DNA from: Lysinibacillus sphaericus
GTDB lineage: Bacteria; Bacillota; Bacilli; Bacillales_A; Planococcaceae
DNA: 64,000 nucleotides
Assembly: GCF_001629735.1 (NCBI RefSeq)
Contig: NZ_CP015224.1
Location: forward strand, 2,666,001 to 2,730,000
Direction of reading: 5' to 3'
Shown: positions 10,197-20,244 of the stretch, piece by piece
How positions within the stretch are numbered: position 1 is the first letter of the stretch
How the letters are laid out: every line of letters starts with the position of its first letter
The notes under the pieces: generated by a model
Told to the model about the DNA's origin: nothing
Database searches by the model: none
The model's input: the letters and a program-made list of their open reading frames with translations, nothing else
Position numbers and translations under genes: made by a program

Positions 10197-11008
10197 CGAC
10201 AATTGCAGGCTCAGATAGTGGTGGTGGCGCTGGTATTCAGGCTGATTTAAAAACATTCCAGGAATTAGGGGTTTTCGGTACCTCAGTTATTACAGCTTTA
10301 ACTGCTCAAAACACACGAGGTGTAACAGGGGTTTTCCCAATTGAAGTTAATTTTGTTGAAAAACAATTTCATGCATTACTAGAAGATTTTTCGATTGCTG
10401 CGATTAAAACGGGGATGCTTTATTCCTCGGATATTATTCAGACAATCGCACACATTTTACAGGATTTAAAAATCCCACTAATTGTTGATCCAGTTATGAT
10501 TGCAAAAGGTGGAGAAAACTTATTGCAGCAAGAGGCTATTGAAGCCATGCGCATTTCTTTACTACCACTTGCTACAATTGTGACACCAAATATACCAGAA
10601 GCAGAGGCACTTACTGGAAGAAAAATAAATCAATTCTCTGATATGGAGGAGGTCGCTCAATGCTTTTTCCAACTAGGTGTTCACTGTGTCATCATTAAAG
10701 GTGGGCATCTACCCAATTCGTTATATGCGATTGATTATGTATTTATAAAAAATGACAAATATTTTTCCATGCAGTCTCCTCGTATTCCGACGAAAAACAC
10801 ACATGGTACAGGTTGTACATTTTCAGCAGCTCTCACTGCTTTTATTGGTCAAGGTTTGACAGTTGAAAAAGCTGTTATTGAAGCTAAAAAATTTATACAA
10901 TTAGCTATTATGCATGATTTAGCCATTGGTAATGGTCATGGCCCTACAAATCATTTTGCTTATCGGCTGCATAATGGTGCCTGCGAGGTGAAGTTAGTTG
11001 AAACGTGA
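10184..11008 (+). CDS. thiD: Hydroxymethylpyrimidine (phosphate) kinase
   Basis: A 274-residue kinase making HMP-PP for thiamine synthesis. It has the IAGSDSGGGAGIQADLK opening, the VDPVMIAKGG segment and the signature NTHGTGCTFSAA with the catalytic Cys/anion hole. It overlaps thiM at the 5' end and thiE at the 3' end. A pyridoxal-kinase-like PdxK/ThiD variant is less likely given the operon. Confidence 0.96.
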   Translation: MHIVTTIAGSDSGGGAGIQADLKTFQELGVFGTSVITALTAQNTRGVTGVFPIEVNFVEKQFHALLEDFSIAAIKTGMLYSSDIIQTIAHILQDLKIPLIVDPVMIAKGGENLLQQEAIEAMRISLLPLATIVTPNIPEAEALTGRKINQFSDMEEVAQCFFQLGVHCVIIKGGHLPNSLYAIDYVFIKNDKYFSMQSPRIPTKNTHGTGCTFSAALTAFIGQGLTVEKAVIEAKKFIQLAIMHDLAIGNGHGPTNHFAYRLHNGACEVKLVET

Positions 11009-11639
11009 GGATTTACAGCTTTATTTTATTATGGGTACAAGCAATGTTTCCCATCAAGAGCCGTTAGTTGTTCTCGAAAAAGCGCTGAGGGCTGGCATAA
11101 CCATGTTTCAATTACGTGAAAAAGGTCCTTACGCATTAACAGGACTAGCTTATGAGCAATTTGCCCGCCAGTGTCAACAATTATGTCAACATTACCATGT
11201 GCCGTTTATTGTTAACGATGACGTGGATCTAGCAGTACGACTTGGTGCTGATGGTGTCCATATTGGACAAGATGATGAACAGATTGCCATTGCACGGAAA
11301 AAAATGGCGAACCGGATTCTTGGCGTTTCCGTGCATTCGCAGGAGGAACTACAAATAGCTATTGATCATCATGCTGATTATGTAGGTATCGGCCCTATTT
11401 TTGCCACAACATCTAAAAGTGATGCACAGCCACCATGTGGCACCAATTTTTTACAGCAGGCTTCCAAATTACAGCCTAACTTACCTATCGTGGCTATAGG
11501 TGGCATAAATGGGATAAATGCTGATATTGTTTTTCAAGCTGGTGCTGATGGAGTTGCTGTTATCTCTGCTCTCTGTGAAAGTGAGGATATTGAACAAACA
11601 GTATCCATATTTAAGTCTTTAAATCGCATAAAAAGATGA
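10998..11639 (+). CDS. thiE: Thiamine-phosphate synthase
   Basis: This 213-residue TIM-barrel enzyme joins HMP-PP to thiazole phosphate. FQLREKG, FIVNDDVDLA, DGVHIGQDD, GVSVHSQEEL and VAIGGI...ADGVAVISAL are all recognisable. The start is a TTG inside the end of thiD, with GAGGTGAAG upstream. There is no thiC/thiG/thiH here, so this cluster alone supports salvage and coupling, not de novo synthesis. Confidence 0.96.
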   Translation: MKREDLQLYFIMGTSNVSHQEPLVVLEKALRAGITMFQLREKGPYALTGLAYEQFARQCQQLCQHYHVPFIVNDDVDLAVRLGADGVHIGQDDEQIAIARKKMANRILGVSVHSQEELQIAIDHHADYVGIGPIFATTSKSDAQPPCGTNFLQQASKLQPNLPIVAIGGINGINADIVFQAGADGVAVISALCESEDIEQTVSIFKSLNRIKR

Positions 11640-11651
11640 TCTTTAAACAAA

Positions 11652-11687
11652 CTAAAACCAGTGCCTTTTACGGTCACTGGTTTTAAG
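11652..11687. terminator. Bidirectional terminator between thiE and ssp
   Basis: CTAAAACCAGTG / CACTGGTTTTAAG stem between convergent genes. Confidence 0.85.
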
Positions 11688-11709
11688 TTTATAAATGCTT
11701 ATTTAGCAT

Positions 11710-11928
11710 TTATTGGTTGTTGTTTGGCATACCCTTTAATTGAGATTCTGCCATTTGTACAAGACGTTTAGTGATTTCACCACCAACGGAACCGTTAGCA
11801 CGAGCTGAAGCGTCAGCCCCTAATTGAACACCAAATTCTTGTGCAATTTCGTATTTCATTTGATCAAGTGCTTGTTGTACACCAGGTACTGCAAGCTGGT
11901 TTGAACTGCGGTTGTTGTTTGAAGCCAT
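11710..11928 (-). CDS. Alpha/beta-type small acid-soluble spore protein
   Basis: Starting at 11928 ([12 protein letters not shown], preceded by AAGGAGGTGAGAA), this is a 72-residue alpha/beta SASP, which coats and protects spore DNA. It carries the GPR protease recognition site YEIAQEFGV and the family core [20 protein letters not shown]. Expression is presumably forespore-specific. The gene shows that the organism forms endospores. Confidence 0.96.
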   Translation of the reverse strand: MASNNNRSSNQLAVPGVQQALDQMKYEIAQEFGVQLGADASARANGSVGGEITKRLVQMAESQLKGMPNNNQ

Positions 11929-12030
11929 GTTTCTCACCTCCTTGTGAATATAGAATGTGCGTTATTAGATTTTTAATACAAAAAAAATAAAGGTAAATTG
12001 TACCTCTATTGGCATATGCCTAACTATACA

Positions 12031-12069
12031 AAAAAAACCGTCTCAAATAGGCTATTTGAGACGGTTTTT
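12031..12069 (-). terminator. Terminator of the nifZ-thiI operon
   Basis: AAAACCGTCTCAAATAG / CTATTTGAGACGGTTTTT perfect stem immediately after thiI on the minus strand. Confidence 0.88.
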
Positions 12070-12080
12070 AAACTTTTGAT

Positions 12081-13295
12081 TTATAAAAGATCAGCAAACT
12101 TATCTTGCTGTTGCTCTTCTTCTTTCTTAGGGAAAATATAGACCTCACGATTTTTGACAGCACGTGCTATAAGTTCATCAAAATCAGAAAAGCTTTCGTA
12201 ATGCTCAACCTTTTCGAGCTTAGGCTTTGTTTTAGGACTAGCAGGCGTAAAGATTGTACAGCAGTCCTCGAAAGGCTGAATAGATGTTTCATAGGTGCCA
12301 ATTTGTTCAGCTAACTCAATGATTTCTAATTTATCTGATGAAATTAATGGTCGTAAAATAGGCGTATTCGTTACTGCATTTATAGCCGTTAAGCTTTCAA
12401 GTGTTTGACTCGCTACTTGTCCAAGGCTTTCTCCCGTGACAATCGCAAGAGCTCCGATTTCCTCACGTACTTGATCAGCAACCTTTAACATCATACGACG
12501 AGTTGTTGTCATTGATACATTAGATGGTACTTTCTCTTTAATCAATACTTGTATTTCAGTAAAAGGAATAACGTGCAAACGAATATTAGCACCAAATTTC
12601 GTTAACTCATTTGCAAGCACTTTTACTTTTTCTAATGAATTTTGGCTTGTATAGGGTGGACTAAAAAAGTGAATAGCTTCTAAACGGACTCCGCGTTTCA
12701 TCATTAAATAACCTGCAACAGGACTATCAATACCACCTGAAAGCATTAACAATGACTTCCCATTTGATCCTACAGGCATTCCTCCTGCACCTGGAATGAC
12801 TTGCGCCATCATATAGGTTGCATCATGACGGACTTCTACACGTAACTCGATATCTGGTTGCTTCACTTTCACCGATAAATTGTTAAATTGAGGTAAAACA
12901 TATCCACCAATTTCCCGCTGAATCGCATGTGATTCTAATGGGAAGGTTTTATCAGTACGTTTCACTTCCACTTTAAACGTATATGGCTGGTCTTTAAATG
13001 TTTCCATTATCGTAATCGCAAGTTGTTTCATACTTTCCATATCTTTTTCACACGCTGCAACAGGGCTAAATGATTGGATACCAAAAATTTTAGGCAAACC
13101 TGTTACAAGTGTTTGCATTTGTGCGTCATTCTCTATTGCAATAAACATTCGATCACGTTCGGTACGAATATGAAGATGTCCTAAATCTGCAAAAGCATGG
13201 CGGATATTCTCACGTAAACGGCGGATAAAATCCATCTTATTGCGACCTTTTGTAGAAAGTTCACCATATCGAATTAAAATTTCTTTCCAAATCAT
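12081..13295 (-). CDS. thiI: tRNA 4-thiouridine synthetase ThiI
   Basis: A 404-residue tRNA sulfurtransferase. The N-terminal ferredoxin-like and THUMP domains (about 1-165) bind tRNA, and the PP-loop LSGGIDSP at 185-192 adenylates U8. The C-terminal rhodanese domain of E. coli ThiI is absent, as in Bacillus, where the partner NifZ delivers sulfur. The start overlaps the nifZ stop at 13295, so the two are co-translated. Confidence 0.96.
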   Translation of the reverse strand: MIWKEILIRYGELSTKGRNKMDFIRRLRENIRHAFADLGHLHIRTERDRMFIAIENDAQMQTLVTGLPKIFGIQSFSPVAACEKDMESMKQLAITIMETFKDQPYTFKVEVKRTDKTFPLESHAIQREIGGYVLPQFNNLSVKVKQPDIELRVEVRHDATYMMAQVIPGAGGMPVGSNGKSLLMLSGGIDSPVAGYLMMKRGVRLEAIHFFSPPYTSQNSLEKVKVLANELTKFGANIRLHVIPFTEIQVLIKEKVPSNVSMTTTRRMMLKVADQVREEIGALAIVTGESLGQVASQTLESLTAINAVTNTPILRPLISSDKLEIIELAEQIGTYETSIQPFEDCCTIFTPASPKTKPKLEKVEHYESFSDFDELIARAVKNREVYIFPKKEEEQQQDKFADLL

Positions 13296-14449
13296 TACTT
13301 TATTTCTCCTTTAAGCTCTAGCATTACTTCTGCTAATACTTGTTTAAACTTTTTAATATCTTCGGCTGTGTTATGTGCACCAAAACTAATACGGATGACA
13401 CCTTTTTTATAATGCTCATCTAGATGCAATGCTTCGACAACATGACTTGTTTTAGTTTGCTTCGAAGAACAAGCACTGGATGTTGATACAATCACACCTC
13501 GTTTTTGCATCGCATTAATGATGACTTCTCCTTTTAAATCGCGAACACTGAAAGATATAATATGTGACGCTCCCTGTGGAGTCGACAAAATATGAATAGC
13601 CTCTCCATATTCATTTAGCTGTGCAAGAATTTCATCATGCCATTGACGGTATTTTTTTGCATGGTCATGCATGGTTTCAACCGCAATACGAGCTGCCTTA
13701 GATAAAGCCACAGCTTGTGGAACAGCTACAGTCCCACTACGCAATCCAAATTCTTGGCCACCTCCAAGTGCATAGGGCTGCCATCTTATCGCTTTACGAA
13801 ATGCTAATACGCCAGAGCCTTTAAAGCCATGAATTTTATGGCCAGAGATCGAAATACAATCCGGTCCCTCTTCACCCTTAAAGGATACAGCTAATTTCCC
13901 GAAGCTTTGTACAGCATCCACATGTAAGGCTGCACGACTCATTTCATGGATTAATTTAGCTGCTTCATCAATCGGTTGGATAGCACCCATCTCATTGTTT
14001 ACATGCATCATACTTACTAAAATTGTATCTTTACGTATTTTTGCACGAAGTTCATCCAATGAAATAATACCACGATGATCAACCTTTAAATATTCCACTT
14101 CAAAGCCCTCTGTTGCGAGCTGTTTCACAGTCTCTAAAACAGAAGGATGCTCAATTTCAGTTGTTAAAATATGCTTTCCTATATGTGTATTGCTACGCGC
14201 TATTCCAAAAATAGCCGCATTATTCGATTCCGTACCACCTGAAGTAAATAGCACATTTTTTGCTTCTGTTTGCAAAATATCTGCTACTTGCTCACGTGCC
14301 CGCATTAATAAATCATTTGCTTCAACACCCATAGCATGGATGGATGCAGGATTGGCATAATACTGCTCATTTACAACCATAAACGCCTGAAGAACTTCTT
14401 TTAATGGTTTAGTTGTGGCACTATTATCTAAATAAATTGTATCATTCAT
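13295..14449 (-). CDS. nifZ: Cysteine desulfurase (NifZ, ThiI partner)
   Basis: A 384-residue class V aminotransferase-fold PLP enzyme that removes sulfur from cysteine. The PLP lysine is K205 in SISGHKIHG and the persulfide cysteine is C327 in VSTSSACSSK, in a long-loop context. Its overlap with thiI supports a dedicated sulfur donor for tRNA s4U rather than general Fe-S assembly. Confidence 0.94.
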   Translation of the reverse strand: MNDTIYLDNSATTKPLKEVLQAFMVVNEQYYANPASIHAMGVEANDLLMRAREQVADILQTEAKNVLFTSGGTESNNAAIFGIARSNTHIGKHILTTEIEHPSVLETVKQLATEGFEVEYLKVDHRGIISLDELRAKIRKDTILVSMMHVNNEMGAIQPIDEAAKLIHEMSRAALHVDAVQSFGKLAVSFKGEEGPDCISISGHKIHGFKGSGVLAFRKAIRWQPYALGGGQEFGLRSGTVAVPQAVALSKAARIAVETMHDHAKKYRQWHDEILAQLNEYGEAIHILSTPQGASHIISFSVRDLKGEVIINAMQKRGVIVSTSSACSSKQTKTSHVVEALHLDEHYKKGVIRISFGAHNTAEDIKKFKQVLAEVMLELKGEIK

Positions 14450-14565
14450 TATTTTTCACACACTTTCAAAACGTTGATGTAACGGTATTTATCATAACGC
14501 AATCTTTAGCGATTGACCACTAACTTTAACGATAATTCATATTTTAATCTCAAGAGTGATGGAAC

Positions 14566-15033
14566 TCACAATTTTTTTAACATCGTAATAAATTCCGTTG
14601 GCGTACTAAATTCGAGCTCTTTCACAAATCCTAATTTTTCATATAGGAATATAGCTCGCTTATTGAATAGGGCGACTGTTAAACGGAGCGGCTGAGGATA
14701 TTCTTCCTCCATATTCTTGATGATAAATGAAAAGAACTTTGTGCCAAAACCTTTTCCTGTTAGCGTTGGTTTCATGCCAATACCAATATCTATATAATCT
14801 TCTGAATAAGCATTATAATCATGTCCTTTTGGCACTTGCGCAGCTGACCCCGTGCAATAAAAACCGATTAAGTCCTCTTGCTCATTAATTATGGCAAAGT
14901 AAGGATTATCAAGAAACTCCCGCAAGGATTCCTCGGATAATTCATTATTATAAAAATCATAGGGCTCTTCATATTGCCAACATACAATTTCCTGAGCATA
15001 CTTTTCATTCATTTTTCGAATGAACAATCCCAT
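14566..15033 (-). CDS. GNAT family N-acetyltransferase
   Basis: Taken from the ATG at 15033 (MGLFIRKMNE) with AAGGGTG upstream, about 155 residues; a TTG at 15054 is possible. The GNAT motif A region is IDIGIGMKPTLTGKGFGTKFFSF (acetyl-CoA pyrophosphate loop, a Q/RxxGxG/A variant), followed by LRLTVALFNKRAIFLYEKLGF. The substrate is unknown. It is a single gene between nifZ and ezrA. Confidence 0.85.
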   Translation of the reverse strand: MGLFIRKMNEKYAQEIVCWQYEEPYDFYNNELSEESLREFLDNPYFAIINEQEDLIGFYCTGSAAQVPKGHDYNAYSEDYIDIGIGMKPTLTGKGFGTKFFSFIIKNMEEEYPQPLRLTVALFNKRAIFLYEKLGFVKELEFSTPTEFITMLKKL

Positions 15034-15065
15034 CCGTCTCACACCCTTATCCAAATTTAAAAAGA

Positions 15066-15104
15066 AAGCTGTCTAAAAAGTAATTTCTAAACTTTTTAAA
15101 CAGC
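15066..15104 (-). terminator. Terminator of ezrA
   Basis: GCTGTTTAAAAAGT / ACTTTTTAGACAGC stem followed by T-rich sequence on the minus strand. Confidence 0.8.
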
Positions 15105-15116
15105 ATAAATGTAGTT

Positions 15117-16820
15117 TTAATTGTTAGTCATAGTCTGCTCTGCTACCATTTCTTGAATACGTTTTAATGCACCTGGCTCCATTTCTTCCACAGCTGTCCC
15201 TGCTTCCTCTAATGCTTTGGAATAACGGAATTGATGGAATGCTTCCTCCGCCTCTTTTAAACGCGCATTTAATGTTGGATTGGATGCACGATGACGATTA
15301 CCATACTGAATAATACGTTCTATGAGCATTACATTCTCTATTAACTCATGAGCTTTTGCTCTAACATCCTCTACACAAAGTGTTGCAGCATTTAAATTAT
15401 TATGAACCGTTCCCATATTAAGCGGAACTTCCTGCAGACTTTGCATAACTACATATATATGCTCTGCCGCTTCATCAAGTCGTGCGTCCATCTCCTCTGG
15501 GACTCCTGGAATATTCGCCTTATTTAGGAGACGATCTGTATCTTGTAATATTTTCTTTAAGTTTTCAACTTGAGCGCGGGCCTTGTTTTCATCAATACGA
15601 AGTTTCTTCATTGTATTAGACAGATGACCTTGCTCTTCATGAATTCGTTCAAGCTCTTCACTTATTTCAATTAATTCTTCTTGTAAGCTTGAATACGCAG
15701 ACTTTTCTTCTTTGACACGCATGGCTAATAAATCGTAACGACGTTGCAGTGCTTCCAATTGCTTTAATGCTGCTTTTGGAATTTCAGCATCCTTTTCATT
15801 TAAGTGATAGCTTTGTTGTACATAGGTTGCCTCATCACTCACTGATTTTGTAGACGTAATAACATTTGTAATTGAGCTTAATAAACGATCACAATTTTGA
15901 TCCACATAATTTTTGGCAATAACCTCTTTTTCCAGTAAATCATAAAAATGATCGATTTCTTCATTGATTTCTGTTACACGAGGTTTAACCACCATTAAAT
16001 TTAGCTCTGCTAGGTCATTTTTTAACTTAGCAAATTCTTTTTCATAATTATTTAATGCCTCTGCTAATTCTAAATGCTGCAGATAGTAGGATTGGTCTTC
16101 CATTTCACGTTGACCATTACGCAATTCTTGAACGGCTCCCGGCAGCTTAACTTGTAATTCCGTCAAAATTGTTGGGACATCATTAATATATTCGAATGTC
16201 TGCTGGGATTCTTGATTTAAGCTAATCACAATTTCTCTCGCCTGCAAGTAATTACCTTCATTCGTCAGAACATCAAATTTTTCAAACTGCTCAACAAATT
16301 CCTCTAGCTTTTTCTCCAGTGCAGGTAATGCTACACCAAAGGAATGCTGGTGTGCTAGCAATGTTTTTCTTGCAGAACGGTAATATTCCTTTAACTGTTC
16401 AATTTCAATTCTATTTTTTTCTTCGCTGCCAATTAATTCATTTAATTCCTCTAAAATTTTATCTTTATCTTGGTCACATTTTTTGATATAGTCTTCGATT
16501 TCACGTTCAATTAATGTCGCTTTTTTAAAACGAAGTCGATTAATTTGATCTTCTGCATCAAATAAAAGTGAATCGATTTTAGTCATATGTACATCGATGA
16601 CTTCATCCCAAATATTGCGCCATCGTTCAAACATTTCTTCCGTTTCACCGTTCATGTTCAAAGATTTTACTTTTGAAATTTCTTCATTTATAGGTTTATG
16701 TTGTATTTGTAATTTTTCATTTTCAAGTTTTGCAATAATTGCAACATGTTTTCTTCGCATCATAAATCCTACTATGGCTAAAATTAATAGTAGGATAATC
16801 GGAATGATGATATACTCCAT
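15117..16820 (-). CDS. ezrA: Septation ring formation regulator EzrA
   Basis: A 567-residue membrane-anchored cell-division protein. It has one N-terminal transmembrane helix (about 2-21, IIIPIILLLILAIVGFMM) with the rest cytoplasmic and almost wholly alpha-helical coiled coil with spectrin-like repeats. In Bacillus it modulates FtsZ ring formation and PBP1 placement. Length and the MRRK stop-transfer boundary match the family. Start is next to AGGAGG. Confidence 0.95.
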   Translation of the reverse strand: MEYIIIPIILLLILAIVGFMMRRKHVAIIAKLENEKLQIQHKPINEEISKVKSLNMNGETEEMFERWRNIWDEVIDVHMTKIDSLLFDAEDQINRLRFKKATLIEREIEDYIKKCDQDKDKILEELNELIGSEEKNRIEIEQLKEYYRSARKTLLAHQHSFGVALPALEKKLEEFVEQFEKFDVLTNEGNYLQAREIVISLNQESQQTFEYINDVPTILTELQVKLPGAVQELRNGQREMEDQSYYLQHLELAEALNNYEKEFAKLKNDLAELNLMVVKPRVTEINEEIDHFYDLLEKEVIAKNYVDQNCDRLLSSITNVITSTKSVSDEATYVQQSYHLNEKDAEIPKAALKQLEALQRRYDLLAMRVKEEKSAYSSLQEELIEISEELERIHEEQGHLSNTMKKLRIDENKARAQVENLKKILQDTDRLLNKANIPGVPEEMDARLDEAAEHIYVVMQSLQEVPLNMGTVHNNLNAATLCVEDVRAKAHELIENVMLIERIIQYGNRHRASNPTLNARLKEAEEAFHQFRYSKALEEAGTAVEEMEPGALKRIQEMVAEQTMTNN

Positions 16821-16982
16821 CGTAAGCCTCCTATTCTACAATAAACGAATCGGCTAGTTGTATTTATTATATACTATGTTTTCGCCTTTTGTACTAAAAT
16901 TTAAGTGATTTTCAGAAAACTGTATTTTTGCTATTGTAAAATATTAAGATAGCAGTCTATAGATCTAAAGGAGTGGTACATT

Positions 16983-17777
16983 TTGAAACGTGATGGGCAT
17001 ATACATAGTCCTTATTGTCCACATGGCAGTTCGGACACGTTCATTCAATATATTGAAAAAGCAATTTCTCATAATTTCACAGATATAACGTTTACAGAAC
17101 ACGCCCCATTACCAGCAGGGTTTATTGATCCTACCCCACTCCAAGATAGTGGGATGAAACCCGAGTATCTCATGCCATACATTGAAGAATTACAATGCTT
17201 GCAAAAACAATATGCAAAAGACATTCGAATTCGTATCGGATTAGAAGTTGATTATATCAAAGGTTTTGAACAAGAAACTCGTCATTTTCTTGATACATAT
17301 GGACATTTTTTAGATGATGCCATCTTGTCAGTCCATTTTTTACAGTGGCAGGACACCTTTGAATGTATCGACTTCTCTCCTAAATGCTTTATTGATTTCT
17401 CTAAGAAAGTTGGCTCTATTGAACAGGTGTATCATTTATATTATGATACAGTCCTACACTCTATAAAAGCAGACCTTGGTTCTTATAAGCCAAAAAGGAT
17501 TGGGCACCCATCACTGATTCATAAATTTCAGCTAGCTCATCATGAGAAAATTAATGACGACACTCGACTTTATCAAGTTTTGGACAGTATGAAGCAAAAT
17601 GGCTATGAATTAGATGTAAACAGTGCTGGTATAAGTAAACCATTTTGTCAGGAGCCCTATCCACCATTTGCCTTTATCAATTATTGTCAGGCGATTGAAT
17701 TACCTTATGTATTTGGTTCCGATGCCCATAGTGTGACTGATTTACATCAACATTATAATGTTATATTACCGATCTAA
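16983..17777 (+). CDS. hisJ: Histidinol-phosphatase, PHP family
   Basis: This 264-residue PHP-superfamily phosphatase carries out the penultimate step of histidine synthesis. Metal-ligand motifs are DGHIHSPYCPHG (start), FTEHAPLP, GLEVDY, LSVHFL, RIGHPSLI and FGSDAHS. The start is TTG at 16983 with AAAGGAG upstream. The B. subtilis equivalent also sits near ezrA, away from the his operon. Confidence 0.93.
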   Translation: MKRDGHIHSPYCPHGSSDTFIQYIEKAISHNFTDITFTEHAPLPAGFIDPTPLQDSGMKPEYLMPYIEELQCLQKQYAKDIRIRIGLEVDYIKGFEQETRHFLDTYGHFLDDAILSVHFLQWQDTFECIDFSPKCFIDFSKKVGSIEQVYHLYYDTVLHSIKADLGSYKPKRIGHPSLIHKFQLAHHEKINDDTRLYQVLDSMKQNGYELDVNSAGISKPFCQEPYPPFAFINYCQAIELPYVFGSDAHSVTDLHQHYNVILPI

Positions 17778-17801
17778 ATAACTTTTAAACGAGGTGCTTG
17801 T

Positions 17802-18281
17802 ATGTTTACACAAATTAATTATGAAGGATCCATTGCTGACCAGTATCTTACACTATCTAAGCAATTAGATGCACTACTAACTGGTGAAAAGGATCAGATT
17901 GCAAATTTAAGCAATGCTTCTGCACTCCTCCATCAATTTTTAACAAATATTAACTGGGTGGGGTTCTATCTCTTACAGGAAAATGAGCTTGTACTCGGTC
18001 CATTTCAAGGTCTGCCTGCCTGTGTTAGAATACCAATTGGCCGTGGGGTTTGCGGAACAGCTGTGGCAACAAAAGAAACGATTGTTGTCAAAGATGTTCA
18101 CGAATTCCCAGGACATATTGCGTGCGATGCTGCCTCCCAATCTGAAATTGTCATACCATTAATGAAACAAGGTGAGGTCATGGGTGTACTTGATATCGAT
18201 AGCCCTACTGTGAATCGCTTCTCCAAGGAAGATCAAGCTGGTTTAGAGCATTTTGTTCAAACACTACTACTTCATATATAA
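17802..18281 (+). CDS. msrC: Free methionine-(R)-sulfoxide reductase (GAF domain, YtsP-like)
   Basis: A 159-residue single GAF domain. The three cysteines typical of fRMsr enzymes are present: C74 (LPACVRI), C84 (GRGVCGTA) and C108 (GHIACDA). This supports reduction of free Met-(R)-SO over a purely sensory GAF role. It lies 24 bp after hisJ, so it may be co-transcribed; it ends in a bidirectional terminator. Confidence 0.93.
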   Translation: MFTQINYEGSIADQYLTLSKQLDALLTGEKDQIANLSNASALLHQFLTNINWVGFYLLQENELVLGPFQGLPACVRIPIGRGVCGTAVATKETIVVKDVHEFPGHIACDAASQSEIVIPLMKQGEVMGVLDIDSPTVNRFSKEDQAGLEHFVQTLLLHI

Positions 18282-18290
18282 GATGTTAAA

Positions 18291-18328
18291 AAATTGCCCT
18301 GAAATGCATTGTCATTTCAGGGCAATTT
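18291..18328. terminator. Bidirectional terminator between msrC and the diguanylate cyclase gene
   Basis: AAATTGCCCTGAAATG / CATTTCAGGGCAATTT perfect stem between convergent genes. Confidence 0.92.
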
Positions 18329-18363
18329 ATTTTATAGAACCATTTACAAGAACTCCATCCATA

Positions 18364-20244
18364 TTATTGGTTTTGAAAAGAACCATCATGGATGCAAAAA
18401 CGATTTTTACCACTATTTTTTGCTTCATATAGAGCGGTATCAGCATGTAAGAAAACAGATTGGAATGCTGGTCGGTCTTGATCATTCCATGTAATGAGTC
18501 CTGCTGAAATTGTTACTTGAGGATCGGTGGCACTTGGAATTACTTCAACGATGGCTGATGCTAATTCCAAAGCTTCTTTTTCACTAATGTTAGGTACATA
18601 TATGGACATCTCTTCACCGCCCCATCTTGCACAAATTCCTCGACTACCTATTGTTTCCTTCAACTGAACGGCAATCTGCATCAGTATTTTATCACCTACT
18701 TGATGACCATACGTGTCATTTATGCGTTTAAAATTATCAATATCAATGAGCAAAAACATACCTGATTGATCATATTCAAGAGACTTTTCTACAAAATGAT
18801 CAAGGTAACTACGTGCATATAGTTTCGTTAAATGATCCAAATCGACCATTTCCTGAAGCTGTGTTCGTAAAATAGAGTTTGCAATTGCTAAAGATGAGTG
18901 GTGGATTAAAGACTGCATTAATTTAAAGCTATCAAACGAAAAGAAATACGGCTCTTTATGTAAAACGATACTAAAGCCATTGATCTTTTCTTCCATTAGA
19001 ATGGGGATGGCCATTATGGAACGATATTCAATTTGTTTAGAGGTTAATCGACTAAAATCAGCTATAAACAGCGGATCATTAGTTTGAGTAAAATGTTGTT
19101 CAACATGCTTAATATAGGTTTGACCCTCTTCAGAACTAAATAGCGAAGTACTTGCCCCCGCTACTTCAAAGGTGTCATCTTTTTTAAAGGCGAAGCAAAC
19201 TTCCATTGGTTGAAAGGATTTCAGTAACTGCTTTTGCAGGAAAAGTAACATTTCATGAATGTCAATCCTCATATTTAAACGATGTGATGTTTCATTGATA
19301 AGTTGTAAGTCACTGACGAGGCGATGCGACTGATGATATAGCTTTGCATTTTCTAGTGCATTTCCTGACGCCTGCGCAAGCATCCGTACAAAATCTTTTT
19401 CAGTCGTTGAAAAAAGGTAAGTAGTTGGAGCACTCACTTGTAATATGCCATAAATAGCTTGCCTTCCTTTAATAGGGGCATTTAATAAACGGCAATTTAA
19501 ATCACTCGCAAGTTCTGTTGTTAACTCTCCTGATACAAAAGCCTCAATAGTGGTAGGTCTTTCCGATAAATAATCAAAAAGCTTAATATCGATGGTCGTG
19601 TGTCGGTCTTGATCATTCGATAATATAAGCTCTACATTAAATTCAGGGAAGTTATCCCTTATATTTTTCAATACATTTTCCAAAATTAAATCAATATCCA
19701 TTGTTGAATGAAATAAATCAGTCATGTTATATAGTTTTCTATATTGGTCTTCATTTATTTTTACATCTAAATTATCTTTCATCATTTGAAGAACCTGAGA
19801 AAGTATTTCTATACATTTTTCGCCGTAATCTGAGGTCATAAAGTCTGTCCAAGACTCTGTTGCCTCCACAAGTAATACACCAATGGGATTATTGCCCTCT
19901 GCTTGGAAAAGCACCATATCTGTCATCATTGAATAGGCCTGTCTTGCCTTTAATATATAAGGAATTTTCACTACTTTTTGTTGATAAAAACTAGCTTCGA
20001 TCATCAGCCATGACACAGCATTTAGCTTTGTTTCAATCGTTAATGAAGCCATCTCCTCAATAGGTATTAAAGAATTACCTTCAAAACTAAGAAAAGCTAC
20101 ATTATCAATTTCCAAGTGTTTCTTAAGACACTGTTTTAATGAATAAAAATACCCATTAAAACTAGCTTGTTCTTCATTAGAACTCACCCAAAAGCTCAAA
20201 ACATCAGATTTTATATATTTTAGCGTTTGTAAATGGTCTGTCAT
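18364..20244 (-). CDS. dgcP: GAF-GGDEF diguanylate cyclase (DgcP/YtrP-like)
   Basis: From the ATG at 20244 (MTDHLQTLKY, with AAAAGGTGA upstream) about 626 residues. The N-terminal half contains two GAF-like sensory regions (about 170-310 and 320-460). The C-terminal GGDEF domain begins near LTKLYARSYLDHF, with IDIDNFKRINDTYGH and an active-site loop GGEEM instead of GGDEF/GGEEF. The E at position 3 keeps it plausibly active in c-di-GMP synthesis; the final M is unusual. Position between msrC and rpsD matches B. subtilis dgcP. Confidence 0.88.
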   Translation of the reverse strand: MTDHLQTLKYIKSDVLSFWVSSNEEQASFNGYFYSLKQCLKKHLEIDNVAFLSFEGNSLIPIEEMASLTIETKLNAVSWLMIEASFYQQKVVKIPYILKARQAYSMMTDMVLFQAEGNNPIGVLLVEATESWTDFMTSDYGEKCIEILSQVLQMMKDNLDVKINEDQYRKLYNMTDLFHSTMDIDLILENVLKNIRDNFPEFNVELILSNDQDRHTTIDIKLFDYLSERPTTIEAFVSGELTTELASDLNCRLLNAPIKGRQAIYGILQVSAPTTYLFSTTEKDFVRMLAQASGNALENAKLYHQSHRLVSDLQLINETSHRLNMRIDIHEMLLFLQKQLLKSFQPMEVCFAFKKDDTFEVAGASTSLFSSEEGQTYIKHVEQHFTQTNDPLFIADFSRLTSKQIEYRSIMAIPILMEEKINGFSIVLHKEPYFFSFDSFKLMQSLIHHSSLAIANSILRTQLQEMVDLDHLTKLYARSYLDHFVEKSLEYDQSGMFLLIDIDNFKRINDTYGHQVGDKILMQIAVQLKETIGSRGICARWGGEEMSIYVPNISEKEALELASAIVEVIPSATDPQVTISAGLITWNDQDRPAFQSVFLHADTALYEAKNSGKNRFCIHDGSFQNQ

